Assembly: GCA_900468065.1 (NCBI GenBank)
Contig: UBTA01000042.1
Location: 1-42,755 of the forward strand
Direction: 5' to 3'
Length of the DNA: 42,755 nucleotides
From: Hyphomicrobiales bacterium
Lineage (GTDB): Bacteria; Pseudomonadota; Alphaproteobacteria; Rhizobiales; Rhizobiaceae
The notes beneath the pieces are model-generated. The model was given only the letters and a program-made list of their open reading frames with translations. It did not search any database and had not been told where the DNA came from. How positions within the stretch are numbered: position 1 is the stretch's first letter; every line of letters starts with the position of its first letter. Shown piece by piece: positions 33,454 to 42,642 of this stretch. Made by a program: the position numbers and the translations under genes.

Positions 33454-34437
33454 ATGTTTTCCCGCCTGCTTTCGCGCTCCAAGCGTCCACTCTCCTCGCT
33501 GTCCGAACAGGAAGTCCTGGCACTCGCCATCTCCTCGGAAGAGGACGACGCCCGCATCTACTTTGCCTATGCCGACGCGCTGAAAGACAGGTATCCGGAT
33601 TCCGCCAAGGTCTTCGAGGACATGGGTGAGGTGGAGAATACCCACAAGACCATGCTGATCGACATGCACCGCCGCCGTTTCGGCGAGCGCATTCCGCTGA
33701 TCCGTCGCGAACATGTCAAAGGCTTCCTCACCCGCAAGCCGGACTGGCTGCGCCACAACCAGTCACTCGATGCTATGCGCGGCGAAGCCGAAGCGATGGA
33801 AACGCAGGCGTATAATTTCTATGTCGAGGCGGCGAAGAACACATCCGATGCGGCAACCCGGCAATTGCTGGGAGACCTGGCGCTGGCCGAACAGGGCCAT
33901 GAGGACATTGCCCGCATGCTGACGGACAAGCATGTGCCGGAAGGTGCACGCAAGAAGGAAGACGAGGCGGCGCACCGCCAGTTCCTTTTGACCTATGTGC
34001 AGCCGGGTCTTGCCGGACTTATGGACGGCTCGGTCTCGACGCTGGCGCCGATCTTTGCTGCCGCCTTTGCCACGCAGGACACCTGGCAGACCTTTCTGGT
34101 CGGCCTGTCCGCATCCGTTGGCGCCGGCATATCCATGGGCTTCACCGAAGCAGCGCATGACGACGGCAAGCTTTCCGGCCGTGGCTCACCGCTCAAGCGC
34201 GGTCTCGCCTGCGGCATCATGACGACGCTCGGCGGCCTCGGCCACGCCCTGCCCTATCTCATCCCGCATTTCTGGACGGCCACGATCACCGCCGGCATCA
34301 TCGTCTTCTTCGAACTCTGGGCCATCGCCTTCATCCAGAACAAGTATATGGAAACGCCGTTCTTACGTGCCGCCTTCCAGGTGGTGCTTGGCGGCAGCCT
34401 CGTTCTGGCTGCGGGTGTCTTGATCGGCAATGCGTGA
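33454..34437 (+). CDS. mbfA: Membrane-bound ferritin MbfA (ferritin-like plus VIT1-type domain)
   Basis: A 327-residue iron exporter. The N-terminal ferritin-like four-helix domain (about 15-165) keeps the di-iron ligands, seen as Glu29/Glu30, the ExxH of EVENTH (Glu61, His64), Glu111-region glutamates and EQGH (Glu146, His149). The C-terminal 150 residues are membrane-embedded and resemble VIT1/CCC1 transporters (LMDGSVSTLAP, SMGFTEAAHD). MbfA protects rhizobia against excess iron and peroxide and is Irr-repressed. The upstream Irr box and the irr gene in the same window fit exactly. The ribosome site is weak. Confidence 0.93.
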   Translation: MFSRLLSRSKRPLSSLSEQEVLALAISSEEDDARIYFAYADALKDRYPDSAKVFEDMGEVENTHKTMLIDMHRRRFGERIPLIRREHVKGFLTRKPDWLRHNQSLDAMRGEAEAMETQAYNFYVEAAKNTSDAATRQLLGDLALAEQGHEDIARMLTDKHVPEGARKKEDEAAHRQFLLTYVQPGLAGLMDGSVSTLAPIFAAAFATQDTWQTFLVGLSASVGAGISMGFTEAAHDDGKLSGRGSPLKRGLACGIMTTLGGLGHALPYLIPHFWTATITAGIIVFFELWAIAFIQNKYMETPFLRAAFQVVLGGSLVLAAGVLIGNA

Positions 34438-34559
34438 TGAATGCAAGATCGGATGCCAGGCCGTCACGCTAATATGGGATAGCCGCGACAATGCACTTCA
34501 CAAATAAACCAATATTCCTTGGTGCATGAAGCATATATTCGATTCCAAGGAGGAGTTTT

Positions 34560-35162
34560 ATGCCCTTTTCCCGCCTGCTAACCTTAACTGCTATTGTGGG
34601 TGTATCGATTTTTCCGAGTCTTTCTGCGGCTCAAGATGGCAACAAGAGTATCCAAGGCGAATGGACGACTGATTGCTTGCCCATAGGGAAAAACGGCAGG
34701 CATGGATATGTGACCCGCATCACCATTACAGATAATGAGATAAAGGCTACATCGCAGATCTATGCGAAAAGGCAGTGCCAAACACCCACGGTTCAGGTGA
34801 ATTTTGCCGGATCACTCATTCATGATCAAGACGAGGGCGGGCAAGTTCACATCGAGCATGTTGTCGGCACCCTCACGACCACACCGAACATCAAAGATGT
34901 TGTCGATCACTACAATAAAGAAACGAGCGATAGCGCTGGTTGCGGGTTGACTGGGTGGCAGGAAAACGTGCCGGTGTCGGTCGCGGGAAAAACCTGTGGC
35001 CCCTTCACGTTCGCTGCTGAAGGAACGCATCTGTATGACAGTTTATGGGTAGCGGGAAATCAACTCCGTTTTGGAGCCTTTCCCGTTGCATGGACAAACA
35101 CGTCCGCTGGGAAAACACCGTCGAAGCCGCTGGATACAATTTACTACAGAACCGGTCGGTAA
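34560..35162 (+). CDS. Secreted protein of unknown function in an AT-richer segment
   Basis: A 200-residue protein I do not recognise. Residues 1-24 form a signal peptide (TLTAIVGVSIFPSLSAAQ) and the mature part has five cysteines and a beta-rich look (IQGEWTTDCLP, then VTRITITDNEIKATSQIY). AAGGAGGAG precedes the ATG at good distance, so it is probably expressed. Base composition is visibly more AT-rich than its neighbours, with AT-ending codons, which suggests acquisition by transfer. It is convergent with the protease gene and a perfect hairpin lies between them. Confidence 0.72.
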   Translation: MPFSRLLTLTAIVGVSIFPSLSAAQDGNKSIQGEWTTDCLPIGKNGRHGYVTRITITDNEIKATSQIYAKRQCQTPTVQVNFAGSLIHDQDEGGQVHIEHVVGTLTTTPNIKDVVDHYNKETSDSAGCGLTGWQENVPVSVAGKTCGPFTFAAEGTHLYDSLWVAGNQLRFGAFPVAWTNTSAGKTPSKPLDTIYYRTGR

Positions 35163-35203
35163 GAACAGGCGTCGCAGCAGACAGATTTCACGGCGAATCA
35201 ACC

Positions 35204-35233
35204 ACTTTTGTCGTTTTCGAGCACGACAAAAGT
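35204..35233. terminator. Perfect 11-bp hairpin between convergent genes
   Basis: ACTTTTGTCGT (35204-35214) and ACGACAAAAGT (35223-35233) are exact complements with an eight-base loop. It lies 41 bases after one stop and 50 bases after the other. There is no T run outside the stem, so it may be a bidirectional terminator of modest strength or a remnant of an insertion boundary. Confidence 0.55.
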
Positions 35234-35283
35234 TCGTTGCGAAAGTGATTGGGTGTCTCTGTAGTTTGCGTACGAACCAGCTA

Positions 35284-35904
35284 TCAGTTCCCGACCGAAC
35301 CGACCAGCACTTCCGCGCCGTTCTCGATTGTCACCCAGCGGCCTGTGTTGAACGACGCCTGGCGCTTGAGGAAGCGATAGGGCGTCTTGCTCCAGAGCTT
35401 CACGTCATTTTCGAGGTTGTCGAGGATGAAGTCACCCTGTGCGGTGCGCACTGTCAAAACTGCATGGCCTTCGCCGTCCGGTTTGCGGACAACCGTGATC
35501 AGCAGATCAGACGGAGAGAAACCTTTTTCCATCAGGCGCTTGCGCTTCAGAAGAACAAAGTCTTCGCAATCACCCGCGCCATCCGGATAGGCCCAGACCT
35601 CGTCCTTGCCGAACAGGTCCATGTCGGTCATCGGGGTGATTTCGCTGTTCACGGCGAGATTGACCTGGCGGATGACCGACCAGCCGAAATCGGTGACGCG
35701 CGGTGCGACCGTCGATTTTGTCTTGATCTCGCATTCCGGGCGGTGGGTCTGGCAGAATTCGTAATGGCCGATCGGCTGCGAGGTGATGGCGCCGGTCTGC
35801 ATCGACAGTGCGGTTGCAGACGGCGCCGGGATTGCAGCGCCTGCCGAAGCGAAAACAGCCGCAAGTGCCACGACCATTTTCCGGATGCCCATCAACTGCG
35901 CCAT
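35284..35904 (-). CDS. Periplasmic transglutaminase-like cysteine protease (BTLCP family)
   Basis: A 206-residue protein with a signal peptide (about 8-33) and the bacterial transglutaminase-like fold. The triad is visible: Cys113 in GAGDCEDFVLLK, His147 in GEGHAVLTVRT and Asp162 in LDNLEND. Members resemble LapG, the periplasmic protease that releases biofilm adhesins, but many rhizobial copies lack a LapD-type partner nearby and none is seen here. ATG 35904 has AGGGGAC eight bases upstream and begins just before the signal peptide. A CtrA-type box lies about 115-130 bases upstream. Confidence 0.82.
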   Translation of the reverse strand: MAQLMGIRKMVVALAAVFASAGAAIPAPSATALSMQTGAITSQPIGHYEFCQTHRPECEIKTKSTVAPRVTDFGWSVIRQVNLAVNSEITPMTDMDLFGKDEVWAYPDGAGDCEDFVLLKRKRLMEKGFSPSDLLITVVRKPDGEGHAVLTVRTAQGDFILDNLENDVKLWSKTPYRFLKRQASFNTGRWVTIENGAEVLVGSVGN

Positions 35905-36017
35905 GCAAGTCCCCTGTGGCGCGGTTTTCTTCCGAAACATTTCTGAAGAATCCCCGCGAAGCTTGAAAACTCTGGTCAGCTTTCGCGGAGATACCCCGCC
36001 GCGCGCCGCTCTAATCG

Positions 36018-36033
36018 TTAACAAAGAGTTAAC
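36018..36033 (-). promoter_or_regulatory. Candidate CtrA-binding site
   Basis: TTAACAAAGAGTTAAC matches the full CtrA consensus TTAA-N7-TTAA(C) on both strands. It lies about 115-130 bases upstream of the protease start at 35904. CtrA is the cell-cycle master regulator of alphaproteobacteria; regulation of this gene by it is inferred. Confidence 0.55.
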
Positions 36034-36129
36034 AGCGCGACCGAAACGAAGTCAATCAGCTGAATCGGGGATCGCCGGATATGGTTAAAATGCCCGGCAA
36101 CGCCTTTGGTCGTAGGGGTTTTACGGCTT

Positions 36130-36933
36130 TCAGACGGCCAACATGGCATCCACGGCGGTCAGAATCCGCTCGATATCCTCCGGCCGCGACAGGCGGTGAT
36201 CACCGTCGCGGATGAGCGTCATCACCACATCGTCCGACGGCAGATGCTCCATCAGCTTCAGCGCATGACCATAGGGAACGTCGGGATCCTGCATGCCCTG
36301 CAGGATATGCACCGGGCAGCCGGTCTCGATAATGCCGGTCAATACCCGGTTCTTTCGACCGTCTTCGATCAATCGTGCCGTGAAGATATTCGGATCCGGG
36401 CCGTAGGGCGTCGGCTCCTCGAAATAGCCGCGCTCGGCCAGCGAGGTCCGTTCGGCGTCCGAAAGATTGGGCTCGATCAGGTCGCTGGTGAAATCCGGGG
36501 CCGGCGCGATCAAGACGAGACCGGCGATTTTTGCGCCTTCGCCGCGAGCCCGCAGTTCGGCAATCAGCCTGAGCGCCACCCAGCACCCCATCGACGAGCC
36601 GACCAGCACCATACGCTTCGGGCCAACATGGCCGATGACCGCGAGACTTTCCTCCAGCCACCTGGAAATCGTCCCATCGGTAAAGGCACCGCCCGAGGCG
36701 CCATGGCCGGAATAATCGAACCGGACGCAGGCGGAACCCAAATCAGCCGCATGCCGCTCCAGCTCGACGGCCTTGGTGCCGGTCATGTCCGAGCGGTAGC
36801 CGCCCAGCCAGACCAGGGTCGGCAAGCTCTTGCCGCTCTTTGCCTTCAGGATGCGCATGGCGATGCGGCGCGATTCGCTGCCGGTGCCGACTTCGAGTAT
36901 GTCCGGATCGGCGTTCGACATTGGCAATGACAT
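36130..36933 (-). CDS. Alpha/beta hydrolase
   Basis: A 267-residue serine hydrolase of the alpha/beta fold. The nucleophile elbow is GSSMGCW (112-118, Ser114), the oxyanion strand is LVWLGGYRSDM (40-50), and FDYSGHGAS follows at 72-80. A catalytic His probably lies in DGDHRLS near the C-terminus. The substrate is not predictable: small-ester hydrolase or acyl-protein thioesterase-like are both possible. AAGGAAAA precedes ATG 36933. It stands alone, divergent from infC. Confidence 0.83.
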   Translation of the reverse strand: MSLPMSNADPDILEVGTGSESRRIAMRILKAKSGKSLPTLVWLGGYRSDMTGTKAVELERHAADLGSACVRFDYSGHGASGGAFTDGTISRWLEESLAVIGHVGPKRMVLVGSSMGCWVALRLIAELRARGEGAKIAGLVLIAPAPDFTSDLIEPNLSDAERTSLAERGYFEEPTPYGPDPNIFTARLIEDGRKNRVLTGIIETGCPVHILQGMQDPDVPYGHALKLMEHLPSDDVVMTLIRDGDHRLSRPEDIERILTAVDAMLAV

Positions 36934-37134
36934 GCTATTTTCCTTATTTTAAAGCGCTTCCCGCTGATTTTCTTTCTAAAACAGATTCTCCGAATGCCTG
37001 ACAGGTGGTGATTTTCGTGAAGAGCTGTGTTATTGACTTTTCCGCAGCAATTTACACATGAAGACCAAGCGGCAGTTGGACGGCATTTTGCCGGGACAAA
37101 GCGCTATCAACCGACATCGCATTCGAAACAGCTC

Positions 37135-37152
37135 GAGGAGAGTACGACCATT
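37135..37152 (+). promoter_or_regulatory. Ribosome site and ATT start codon of infC
   Basis: GAGGAG (37135-37140) is followed nine bases later by ATT (37150-37152), then codons for RRPFKT. No ATG, GTG or TTG lies in frame near it; the nearest possible start is a GTG 41 codons upstream without family similarity. E. coli infC also begins with AUU, which allows IF-3 to limit its own synthesis. Confidence 0.85.
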
Positions 37153-37686
37153 CGCAGACCGTTCAAAACGGACGCCCCTGTCAAAGACGGGCCCCGCTCT
37201 AACAAGGAAATCCGGTCCCTCCGGGTTCAGCTCATCGACGCCGAAGGTGTAAACCACGGCAGCATTCCCACCGAACAGGCGCTCCGCATGGCGGAAGAAC
37301 TGGGCCTCGACCTCGTCGAGATCTCGCCGAACGCGGAACCGCCGGTGTGCAAGATCCTTGATCTGGGCAAACTGAAATATTCAACGCAGAAGAAAGCCGC
37401 CGAGGCACGCAAGAAGCAGAAGATCATCGAGATCAAGGAGATCAAGATGCGTCCGAACATCGACACGCATGACTATGACGTCAAGATGCGCGCGATGAAC
37501 CGCTTCTTCGAAGAAGGCGACAAGGTCAAAGTGACCCTGAAATTCCGCGGCCGCGAAATGGCGCACCAGGAGCTGGGCATGAAACTGCTCCTCCAGGTCA
37601 AGGAAGACACCACAGCAATCGCCAAGGTCGAAGCCGAGCCGAAGCTGGAAGGCCGTCAGATGATGATGGTTCTGGCTCCGAGGTAA
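37150..37686 (+). CDS. infC: Translation initiation factor IF-3
   Basis: A 178-residue factor that keeps the 30S subunit free and proofreads start codons. The N-terminal domain (about 1-80) contains [17 protein letters not shown], and the linker and C-terminal domain (from about 85) contain [25 protein letters not shown]. The ATT start at 37150 follows from the well-placed GAGGAG and from family N-termini in rhizobia (RRPFK). A -35-like TTGACT lies at 37033, which suggests a long leader. A terminator stands between infC and rpmI. Confidence 0.94.
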   Translation: MRRPFKTDAPVKDGPRSNKEIRSLRVQLIDAEGVNHGSIPTEQALRMAEELGLDLVEISPNAEPPVCKILDLGKLKYSTQKKAAEARKKQKIIEIKEIKMRPNIDTHDYDVKMRAMNRFFEEGDKVKVTLKFRGREMAHQELGMKLLLQVKEDTTAIAKVEAEPKLEGRQMMMVLAPR

Positions 37687-37714
37687 GCGCCTCGTTTTCA
37701 GGCCAGACCTGATG

Positions 37715-37739
37715 AAAGCCGCCGGACTGGCGGCTTTTT
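37715..37739 (+). terminator. Intrinsic terminator after infC
   Basis: AAAGCCGCC (37715-37723) pairs with GGCGGCTTT (37729-37737) around a five-base loop and is followed by further Ts. It separates infC from rpmI-rplT, which therefore are likely to have their own promoter or be expressed by partial readthrough. Confidence 0.85.
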
Positions 37740-37918
37740 CATTCTGAGCTCGGAAAATGGGAAATATCGGGTCCTATCCTGAATCCCATTGCACTTTGCG
37801 GGCGCTTCGGTTACAAGCCCCCGTCCGAACGGTCCGGCAGGGCATGCCGTGGCCGTTCTTTTACGCTGGAGACGACCTCGTCAGTCGATCTCGAAATCAA
37901 GAAAAATGGAGTAGCAAA

Positions 37919-38122
37919 ATGCCCAAGATGAAGACGAAATCCTCGGCCAAGAAGCGGTTCAAGATCACCGCAACCGGCAAGGTGATGGCAGCTGCCGCAG
38001 GCAAGCGCCATGGCATGATCAAGCGGTCCAACAAGTTCATTCGCAACGCGCGCGGAACGATGGTTCTGGCCGAGCCCGATGGCAAGAAGGTCATCAAGAA
38101 CTACCTGCCCAACGGTCTCTAA
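37919..38122 (+). CDS. rpmI: 50S ribosomal protein L35
   Basis: A 67-residue, strongly basic large-subunit protein with the standard L35 sequence: [20 protein letters not shown] at the start and [10 protein letters not shown] near the end. ATG 37919 has GGAG about eight bases upstream; a frame reaching 37757 only adds a non-ribosomal stretch. It is 36 bases upstream of rplT and cotranscribed with it. Confidence 0.95.
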   Translation: MPKMKTKSSAKKRFKITATGKVMAAAAGKRHGMIKRSNKFIRNARGTMVLAEPDGKKVIKNYLPNGL

Positions 38123-38158
38123 GACGTCTGGCACTTTGGATTTTAAGGAGATCATATC

Positions 38159-38563
38159 ATGGCACGTGTAAAACGCGGCGTAACTTCCCACGCCAAGCAC
38201 AAGAAGACACTCAAGGCAGCCAAGGGCTTCTACGGCCGCCGCAAGAATACCATCCGCGCTGCCAAGGCAGCTGTGGATCGTTCGAAGCAGTTCGCTTACC
38301 GCGACCGCAAGGTCAACAAGCGTAACTTCCGCGCTCTCTGGATCCAGCGCATCAACGCTGCCGTTCGCGAAAATGGCCTGACCTACGGCCGTTTCATCGA
38401 CGGTCTGTCGAAGGCTGGCATCGAAGTCGACCGCAAGGTTCTGTCTGACATGGCAATCCATGAGCCGGAAGCATTCGGCGCGCTGATTGCTGCTGCCAAG
38501 AAGGCGCTGGACTACCTCAAGGACGCCGGCACCAAGAACGAGTTTGAAAGCGCGGTTCGTTAA
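38159..38563 (+). CDS. rplT: 50S ribosomal protein L20
   Basis: A 134-residue 23S rRNA-binding protein required early in 50S assembly. Recognisable segments are [18 protein letters not shown] at the start and [15 protein letters not shown], then [18 protein letters not shown] in the C-terminal domain. The ribosome site AAGGAG is well placed. L20 represses the rpmI-rplT messenger in several bacteria; no operator structure could be verified by eye here. A strong terminator follows. Confidence 0.96.
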   Translation: MARVKRGVTSHAKHKKTLKAAKGFYGRRKNTIRAAKAAVDRSKQFAYRDRKVNKRNFRALWIQRINAAVRENGLTYGRFIDGLSKAGIEVDRKVLSDMAIHEPEAFGALIAAAKKALDYLKDAGTKNEFESAVR

Positions 38564-38600
38564 GACCAGCGCTTCCCAAGCCTTTTCAATATTAGTTGGG

Positions 38601-38635
38601 AAACCCGCGCTGGCTCGGCTGGCGCGGGTTTTTCT
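38601..38635 (+). terminator. Intrinsic terminator after rplT
   Basis: AAACCCGCGC (38601-38610) pairs with GCGCGGGTTT (38622-38631) and continues into a T run interrupted by one C. It lies 38 bases after the rplT stop and before pheS. Confidence 0.9.
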
Positions 38636-38670
38636 TTGACCGATCACGGCAATGAACCGGGAAATGAACG

Positions 38671-39756
38671 ATGTCCGATCTGGAAGCACTGAAAGACAAT
38701 CTGCTGGCCGAAGTGACCGCTGCCGGCGATGAAGCCGCGATCGAAGCCGTGCGCGTCAATGCACTGGGCAAGAAGGGCTCGATCTCCGAGCTCCTGAAGA
38801 CGCTCGGCACCATGACGCCGGAAGAACGCCAGACGCGCGGCGCCGCGATCAACGCGCTGAAGACCGATGTTTTTGCCGCGATTACCGCCCGCAAGTCCGA
38901 CCTGAAGGACGCGGCTATTGCCGAGCGGCTGGCCCGCGAAACCGTCGACATCTCGCTGCCGGTGCGTTCCTCGCCTGCCGAGCGCGGCCGTATCCATCCG
39001 ATCAGCCAGATCATCGACGAAATCACTGCGATCTTTGCCGACATGGGTTTCTCGATCGCCGAAGGTCCGGATATCGAGACCGACTATTACAATTTCACCG
39101 CGCTGAACTTCCCCGAAGGTCACCCGGCCCGCGAGATGCACGACACGTTCTTCTTCAATCCGGACGCAAACGGTGAGCGCAAGGTCCTGCGCACCCACAC
39201 CTCGCCGGTCCAGATCCGCACGATGGAGGCGCAGAAGCCGCCGATCCGCATTATCATCCCGGGCAAGACCTACCGCCAGGACAGCGATGCCACCCATTCG
39301 CCGATGTTCCATCAGGTCGAAGGCCTCGTCGTCGATACGAAGTCGAACGTCGCCAACATGCGCTGGATCCTCGAAGAGTTCTGCAAGACCTTCTTCGAGG
39401 TCGACGATGTGACGATGCGCTTCCGCCCGTCCTTCTTCCCGTTCACCGAACCGTCCTTCGAGGTCGATATCCAGTGCGACCGTTCCTCCGGCCCGATCGT
39501 CAAGTTCGGCGAAGGCACCGACTGGATGGAAATCCTCGGCTGCGGCATGGTGCATCCGAATGTGCTGCGTGCCGGCGGTCTCGATCCCGACGTCTACCAG
39601 GGCTTTGCCTGGGGCATGGGCCTCGATCGCATCGCCATGCTGAAATACGGCATGCCGGACCTGCGCAACTTCTTTGACGCCGACGTCCGCTGGATGAGCC
39701 ATTACGGTTTCCGCCCGCTGGATATGCCGACGCTGTTTGGCGGGTTGAGCGCGTGA
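38671..39756 (+). CDS. pheS: Phenylalanyl-tRNA synthetase alpha subunit
   Basis: A 361-residue catalytic subunit of the alpha2-beta2 class II synthetase. After an N-terminal coiled-coil (about 1-90) come motif 1 ([10 protein letters not shown]), the substrate loop [12 protein letters not shown], motif 2 ([14 protein letters not shown]) and motif 3 ([13 protein letters not shown]). All are intact. The ribosome site is weak (GGGAAATGAACG). The stop overlaps the GTG start of the ASCH gene by four bases, so pheS, the ASCH gene and pheT are one unit. Confidence 0.96.
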   Translation: MSDLEALKDNLLAEVTAAGDEAAIEAVRVNALGKKGSISELLKTLGTMTPEERQTRGAAINALKTDVFAAITARKSDLKDAAIAERLARETVDISLPVRSSPAERGRIHPISQIIDEITAIFADMGFSIAEGPDIETDYYNFTALNFPEGHPAREMHDTFFFNPDANGERKVLRTHTSPVQIRTMEAQKPPIRIIIPGKTYRQDSDATHSPMFHQVEGLVVDTKSNVANMRWILEEFCKTFFEVDDVTMRFRPSFFPFTEPSFEVDIQCDRSSGPIVKFGEGTDWMEILGCGMVHPNVLRAGGLDPDVYQGFAWGMGLDRIAMLKYGMPDLRNFFDADVRWMSHYGFRPLDMPTLFGGLSA

Positions 39757-40163
39757 CAGACCTTCCAGCGCGCCTCAAAGGCTTGGTAGCCTTTAGTTTC
39801 GGTGATTCTCCGGCACTCGCCGACGAATTGCTGGCGCTTGTGCTCGAAGGCCGAAAAACGGCGACGTGCAGCCGGCTGCAGGATTACGGTGATGGCAAGG
39901 AGCCTATGCCGCAACTGGGGCGACACGACGTAGTTCTGGACGGACAAGCCCGGGCAGCGGCCGTCGTCGAAACGATCGAGCTGACCTATCGTCGCTTTGA
40001 CGAGGTTGATGCCGCCTTTGCCTATGACGAAGGAGAAGGCGACCGTTCCCTGTCTTCCTGGCGCGAAGCACACGAAACCTACTTCCGGCGCAACGGCGGC
40101 TTTTCTCCCGACATGGACCTTCTTTGCGAACGCTTCCGCGTCATTGAAGTGCTGGAACGCTGA
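39753..40163 (+). CDS. ASCH-domain protein inserted between pheS and pheT
   Basis: A 136-residue protein with an ASCH fold (PUA-like RNA-binding barrel): [28 protein letters not shown] at 12-39, then [29 protein letters not shown] and the [13 protein letters not shown] signature. ASCH domains are proposed to bind RNA or modified nucleosides, and one member, YqfB, is an N4-acetylcytidine amidohydrolase. It starts with GTG overlapping the pheS stop (GTGA) and ends 21 bases before pheT, so it is translationally coupled to phenylalanyl-tRNA synthetase. A role in tRNA or nucleoside metabolism is inferred. Confidence 0.83.
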   Translation: MTDLPARLKGLVAFSFGDSPALADELLALVLEGRKTATCSRLQDYGDGKEPMPQLGRHDVVLDGQARAAAVVETIELTYRRFDEVDAAFAYDEGEGDRSLSSWREAHETYFRRNGGFSPDMDLLCERFRVIEVLER

Positions 40164-40184
40164 TTATTTGAGAACAGGTGGACA

Positions 40185-42611
40185 ATGAAATTTACACTCT
40201 CCTGGCTGAAAGACCATCTGGAAACGGATGCTACCCTTGAACAGATCTGCGCGCGCTTGACCTCGATCGGGCTGGAGGTCGAGGATGTCGACGACAAGGC
40301 TGCGTTCAAGCCCTTCGTCATTGCCAAGGTCGTCTCGGCTGAAAAACACCCGCAGGCCGACAAGCTGAAGGTGCTGATGGTCGATACCGGTGCGGGCGCG
40401 CCGATCCAGGTCGTCTGCGGCGCCCCGAATGCGCGCGCCGGCCTTGTCGGCGCCTTTGCCGCTCCCGGCGCCTATGTTCCCGGTATCGACGTGACGCTCG
40501 CCATCGGCACCATCCGCGGCGTCGAAAGCCGCGGCATGATGTGCTCGGAAAAAGAGCTGCAGATGTCGGACAGCCATGACGGCATCATCGATCTGCCGGA
40601 AGACGCCCCCGTCGGCACCAGCTTTGCCGCCTATGCCGGGCTCGACGATCCGATGATCGAGATCAACCTGACGCCGAACCGTCCGGATTGCACCTCGATC
40701 TACGGCATCGCCCGCGATCTCGCCGCCTCCGGCCTCGGCACCTTGAAAGCGGCACCGCAGCCAACCTTCAAGGTCGAAGGCGACACCACCACCAAGGTCA
40801 AGCTCGACCTCGGCGAAGACAGCCATCTCTGCCCGGGTTTTGCGCTTCGCCTCGTGCGCGGCGTCAAGAACGGCCCGAGCCCGAAATGGATGCAGCAGCG
40901 CCTGCTCGCCATCGGCCTTCGTCCGATCAACGCGCTGGTCGATGTCACCAACTACATGACCTTTGATCAGGGCCGGCCGTTGCACGTCTTCGATGCCGCC
41001 AAGGTCAAGGGTAACCTGACCGTCCGCCGGGCCATCGAAGGCGAGAAGGTTCTGGCGCTCGACACGCGCGAATATATTCTTTCGCCGGCTAACGTTGTCA
41101 TTGCCGATGAGAACGGCATCGAGTCGATCGGCGGCATCATGGGTGGCGAACATTCCGGCTGCGACGAGAACACTGTCGACGTGCTGATCGAATCGGCGCT
41201 CTGGGACCCGGTGAATATCGCCAAGAGCGGCCGCGCACTGGGGATCATCACCGATGCCCGCTACCGCTTCGAGCGCGGCGTCGATCCGGAATACATGGTT
41301 GCAGGCATCGAGCGCGCCACCCAGCTGGTCGTTGATATCTGCGGCGGCACCGCAGCCAAGACCGATGTCGTCGGCTATGCCGGCTACACGCCCAAGATCG
41401 TCGATTTCCCGGTCTCGGAAGTCAAGCGCCTGACGGGTCTTGAGGTCAGCTCGGAAGAGAGCATCTCGATTCTCAAAGGTCTCGGCTTCGGCGTTGAAGG
41501 CTCCGGCGAGCGCGTCTCGGTTTCCGTTCCCTCATGGCGGCCGGATGTCGATGGCAAGGCGGATCTCGTCGAAGAGGTCATGCGCATCCATGGCGTTGAT
41601 AATATCAAGCCGCAGCCGATCGAAAGCCTCGGCGCCGTCAACGGCAAGATCCTGACGACCCTGCAGATCCGCACCCGGCTTGCCAAGCGGTCGCTGGCCG
41701 CCCGCGGCATGCTCGAAGCCGTGACCTGGTCGTTCATCTCGAAGGCGCAGGCCGAGCTTTTCGGCGGCGGCGCAGCCTCGTTGTCGCTGGCAAACCCGAT
41801 TGCCGCCGACATGTCCGACATGCGGCCCTCGCTGCTGCCCGGTCTCTTGACTGCCGCACAGCGCAATGCCGACAAGGGCTTTGGCGACGTGGCGATCTTC
41901 GAAGTCTCCGGCACCTACGAGAACGATACGCCATCGGGTCAGCGCCGCGTTGCCGGCGGTATCCGCCGTGGCACCGCATCGCTTGCCGGCGCCGGGCGCT
42001 CCTGGTCGAACGCCACCAAGGGCGGCGGCAAGCCGGTCGACGTGTTCGACGCCAAGGCCGACGCCATTGCCGTTCTCGAAGCCTGCGGCGTGCCGATGGG
42101 CAATGTCCAGTTCGAAGCCGGTGGCCCGTCCTGGTATCATCCCGGCCGCTCCGGCACGATCAAGCTCGGCCCGAAGATCATTCTCGGCACCTTTGGCGAA
42201 TTCCATCCGAAGGTGCTGGAAGCGCTCGACGTGTCCGGGGCACTCGCAGGCTTTGAAGTCTATGTCGATGCCATGCCCGAGCCGAAGAAGAAGGCCACCC
42301 GCACCAAGCCGGCGCTGGAGCTTTCGCCCTTCCAGGCCGTCAAGCGCGACTTCGCCTTCGTGGTGGATAAATCCGTCGAAGCCGGCGCGATCCTGAAGGC
42401 CGCCTCGAGCGCCGACCGCAAGCTGGTCACCGGCGTCAACGTCTTCGACATCTTCGAGGGCGCATCCGTCGGCGAAGGCAAGAAGTCCGTCGCTATCGAA
42501 GTCGTCATCCAGCCGGCCGAGCGCACGCTGACCGATGAGGATTTCGAAGCCCTGACCGGCAAGATCATCGCCAATGTGACAAAGAACACCGGTGGCGTTT
42601 TGCGGGCTTAA
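40185..42611 (+). CDS. pheT: Phenylalanyl-tRNA synthetase beta subunit
   Basis: An 808-residue subunit with the usual order: N-terminal EMAP-II-like tRNA-binding domain (about 40-150, [19 protein letters not shown]), B3/B4 editing domain in the middle, B5 (about 400-470), the catalytic-like fold and a C-terminal anticodon-binding FDX-ACB domain (about 715-807, [20 protein letters not shown]). It recognises tRNA-Phe and hydrolyses Tyr-tRNA-Phe. The AGGTGG ribosome site lies seven bases before ATG 40185. A hairpin terminator follows. Confidence 0.96.
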   Translation: MKFTLSWLKDHLETDATLEQICARLTSIGLEVEDVDDKAAFKPFVIAKVVSAEKHPQADKLKVLMVDTGAGAPIQVVCGAPNARAGLVGAFAAPGAYVPGIDVTLAIGTIRGVESRGMMCSEKELQMSDSHDGIIDLPEDAPVGTSFAAYAGLDDPMIEINLTPNRPDCTSIYGIARDLAASGLGTLKAAPQPTFKVEGDTTTKVKLDLGEDSHLCPGFALRLVRGVKNGPSPKWMQQRLLAIGLRPINALVDVTNYMTFDQGRPLHVFDAAKVKGNLTVRRAIEGEKVLALDTREYILSPANVVIADENGIESIGGIMGGEHSGCDENTVDVLIESALWDPVNIAKSGRALGIITDARYRFERGVDPEYMVAGIERATQLVVDICGGTAAKTDVVGYAGYTPKIVDFPVSEVKRLTGLEVSSEESISILKGLGFGVEGSGERVSVSVPSWRPDVDGKADLVEEVMRIHGVDNIKPQPIESLGAVNGKILTTLQIRTRLAKRSLAARGMLEAVTWSFISKAQAELFGGGAASLSLANPIAADMSDMRPSLLPGLLTAAQRNADKGFGDVAIFEVSGTYENDTPSGQRRVAGGIRRGTASLAGAGRSWSNATKGGGKPVDVFDAKADAIAVLEACGVPMGNVQFEAGGPSWYHPGRSGTIKLGPKIILGTFGEFHPKVLEALDVSGALAGFEVYVDAMPEPKKKATRTKPALELSPFQAVKRDFAFVVDKSVEAGAILKAASSADRKLVTGVNVFDIFEGASVGEGKKSVAIEVVIQPAERTLTDEDFEALTGKIIANVTKNTGGVLRA

Positions 42612-42617
42612 AACTCG

Positions 42618-42642
42618 GGTGCCGCCGTGGGGCGGCACCTTT
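42618..42642 (+). terminator. Terminator after pheT
   Basis: GGTGCCGCC (42618-42626) pairs with GGCGGCACC (42631-42639) around a four-base loop, seven bases after the pheT stop. Only TTT follows, so strength is moderate. The remaining bases to 42755 show no gene. Confidence 0.75.

Noticed and set aside
36970..36990. TTTCTAAA upstream of the hydrolase gene as an iron control element
   Set aside because: Single half-site in an AT-rich run without the second arm.
37027..37149. GTG-started N-terminal extension of infC
   Set aside because: There is no ribosome site before it and the encoded residues do not resemble IF-3; the GAGGAG-ATT start fits the family.
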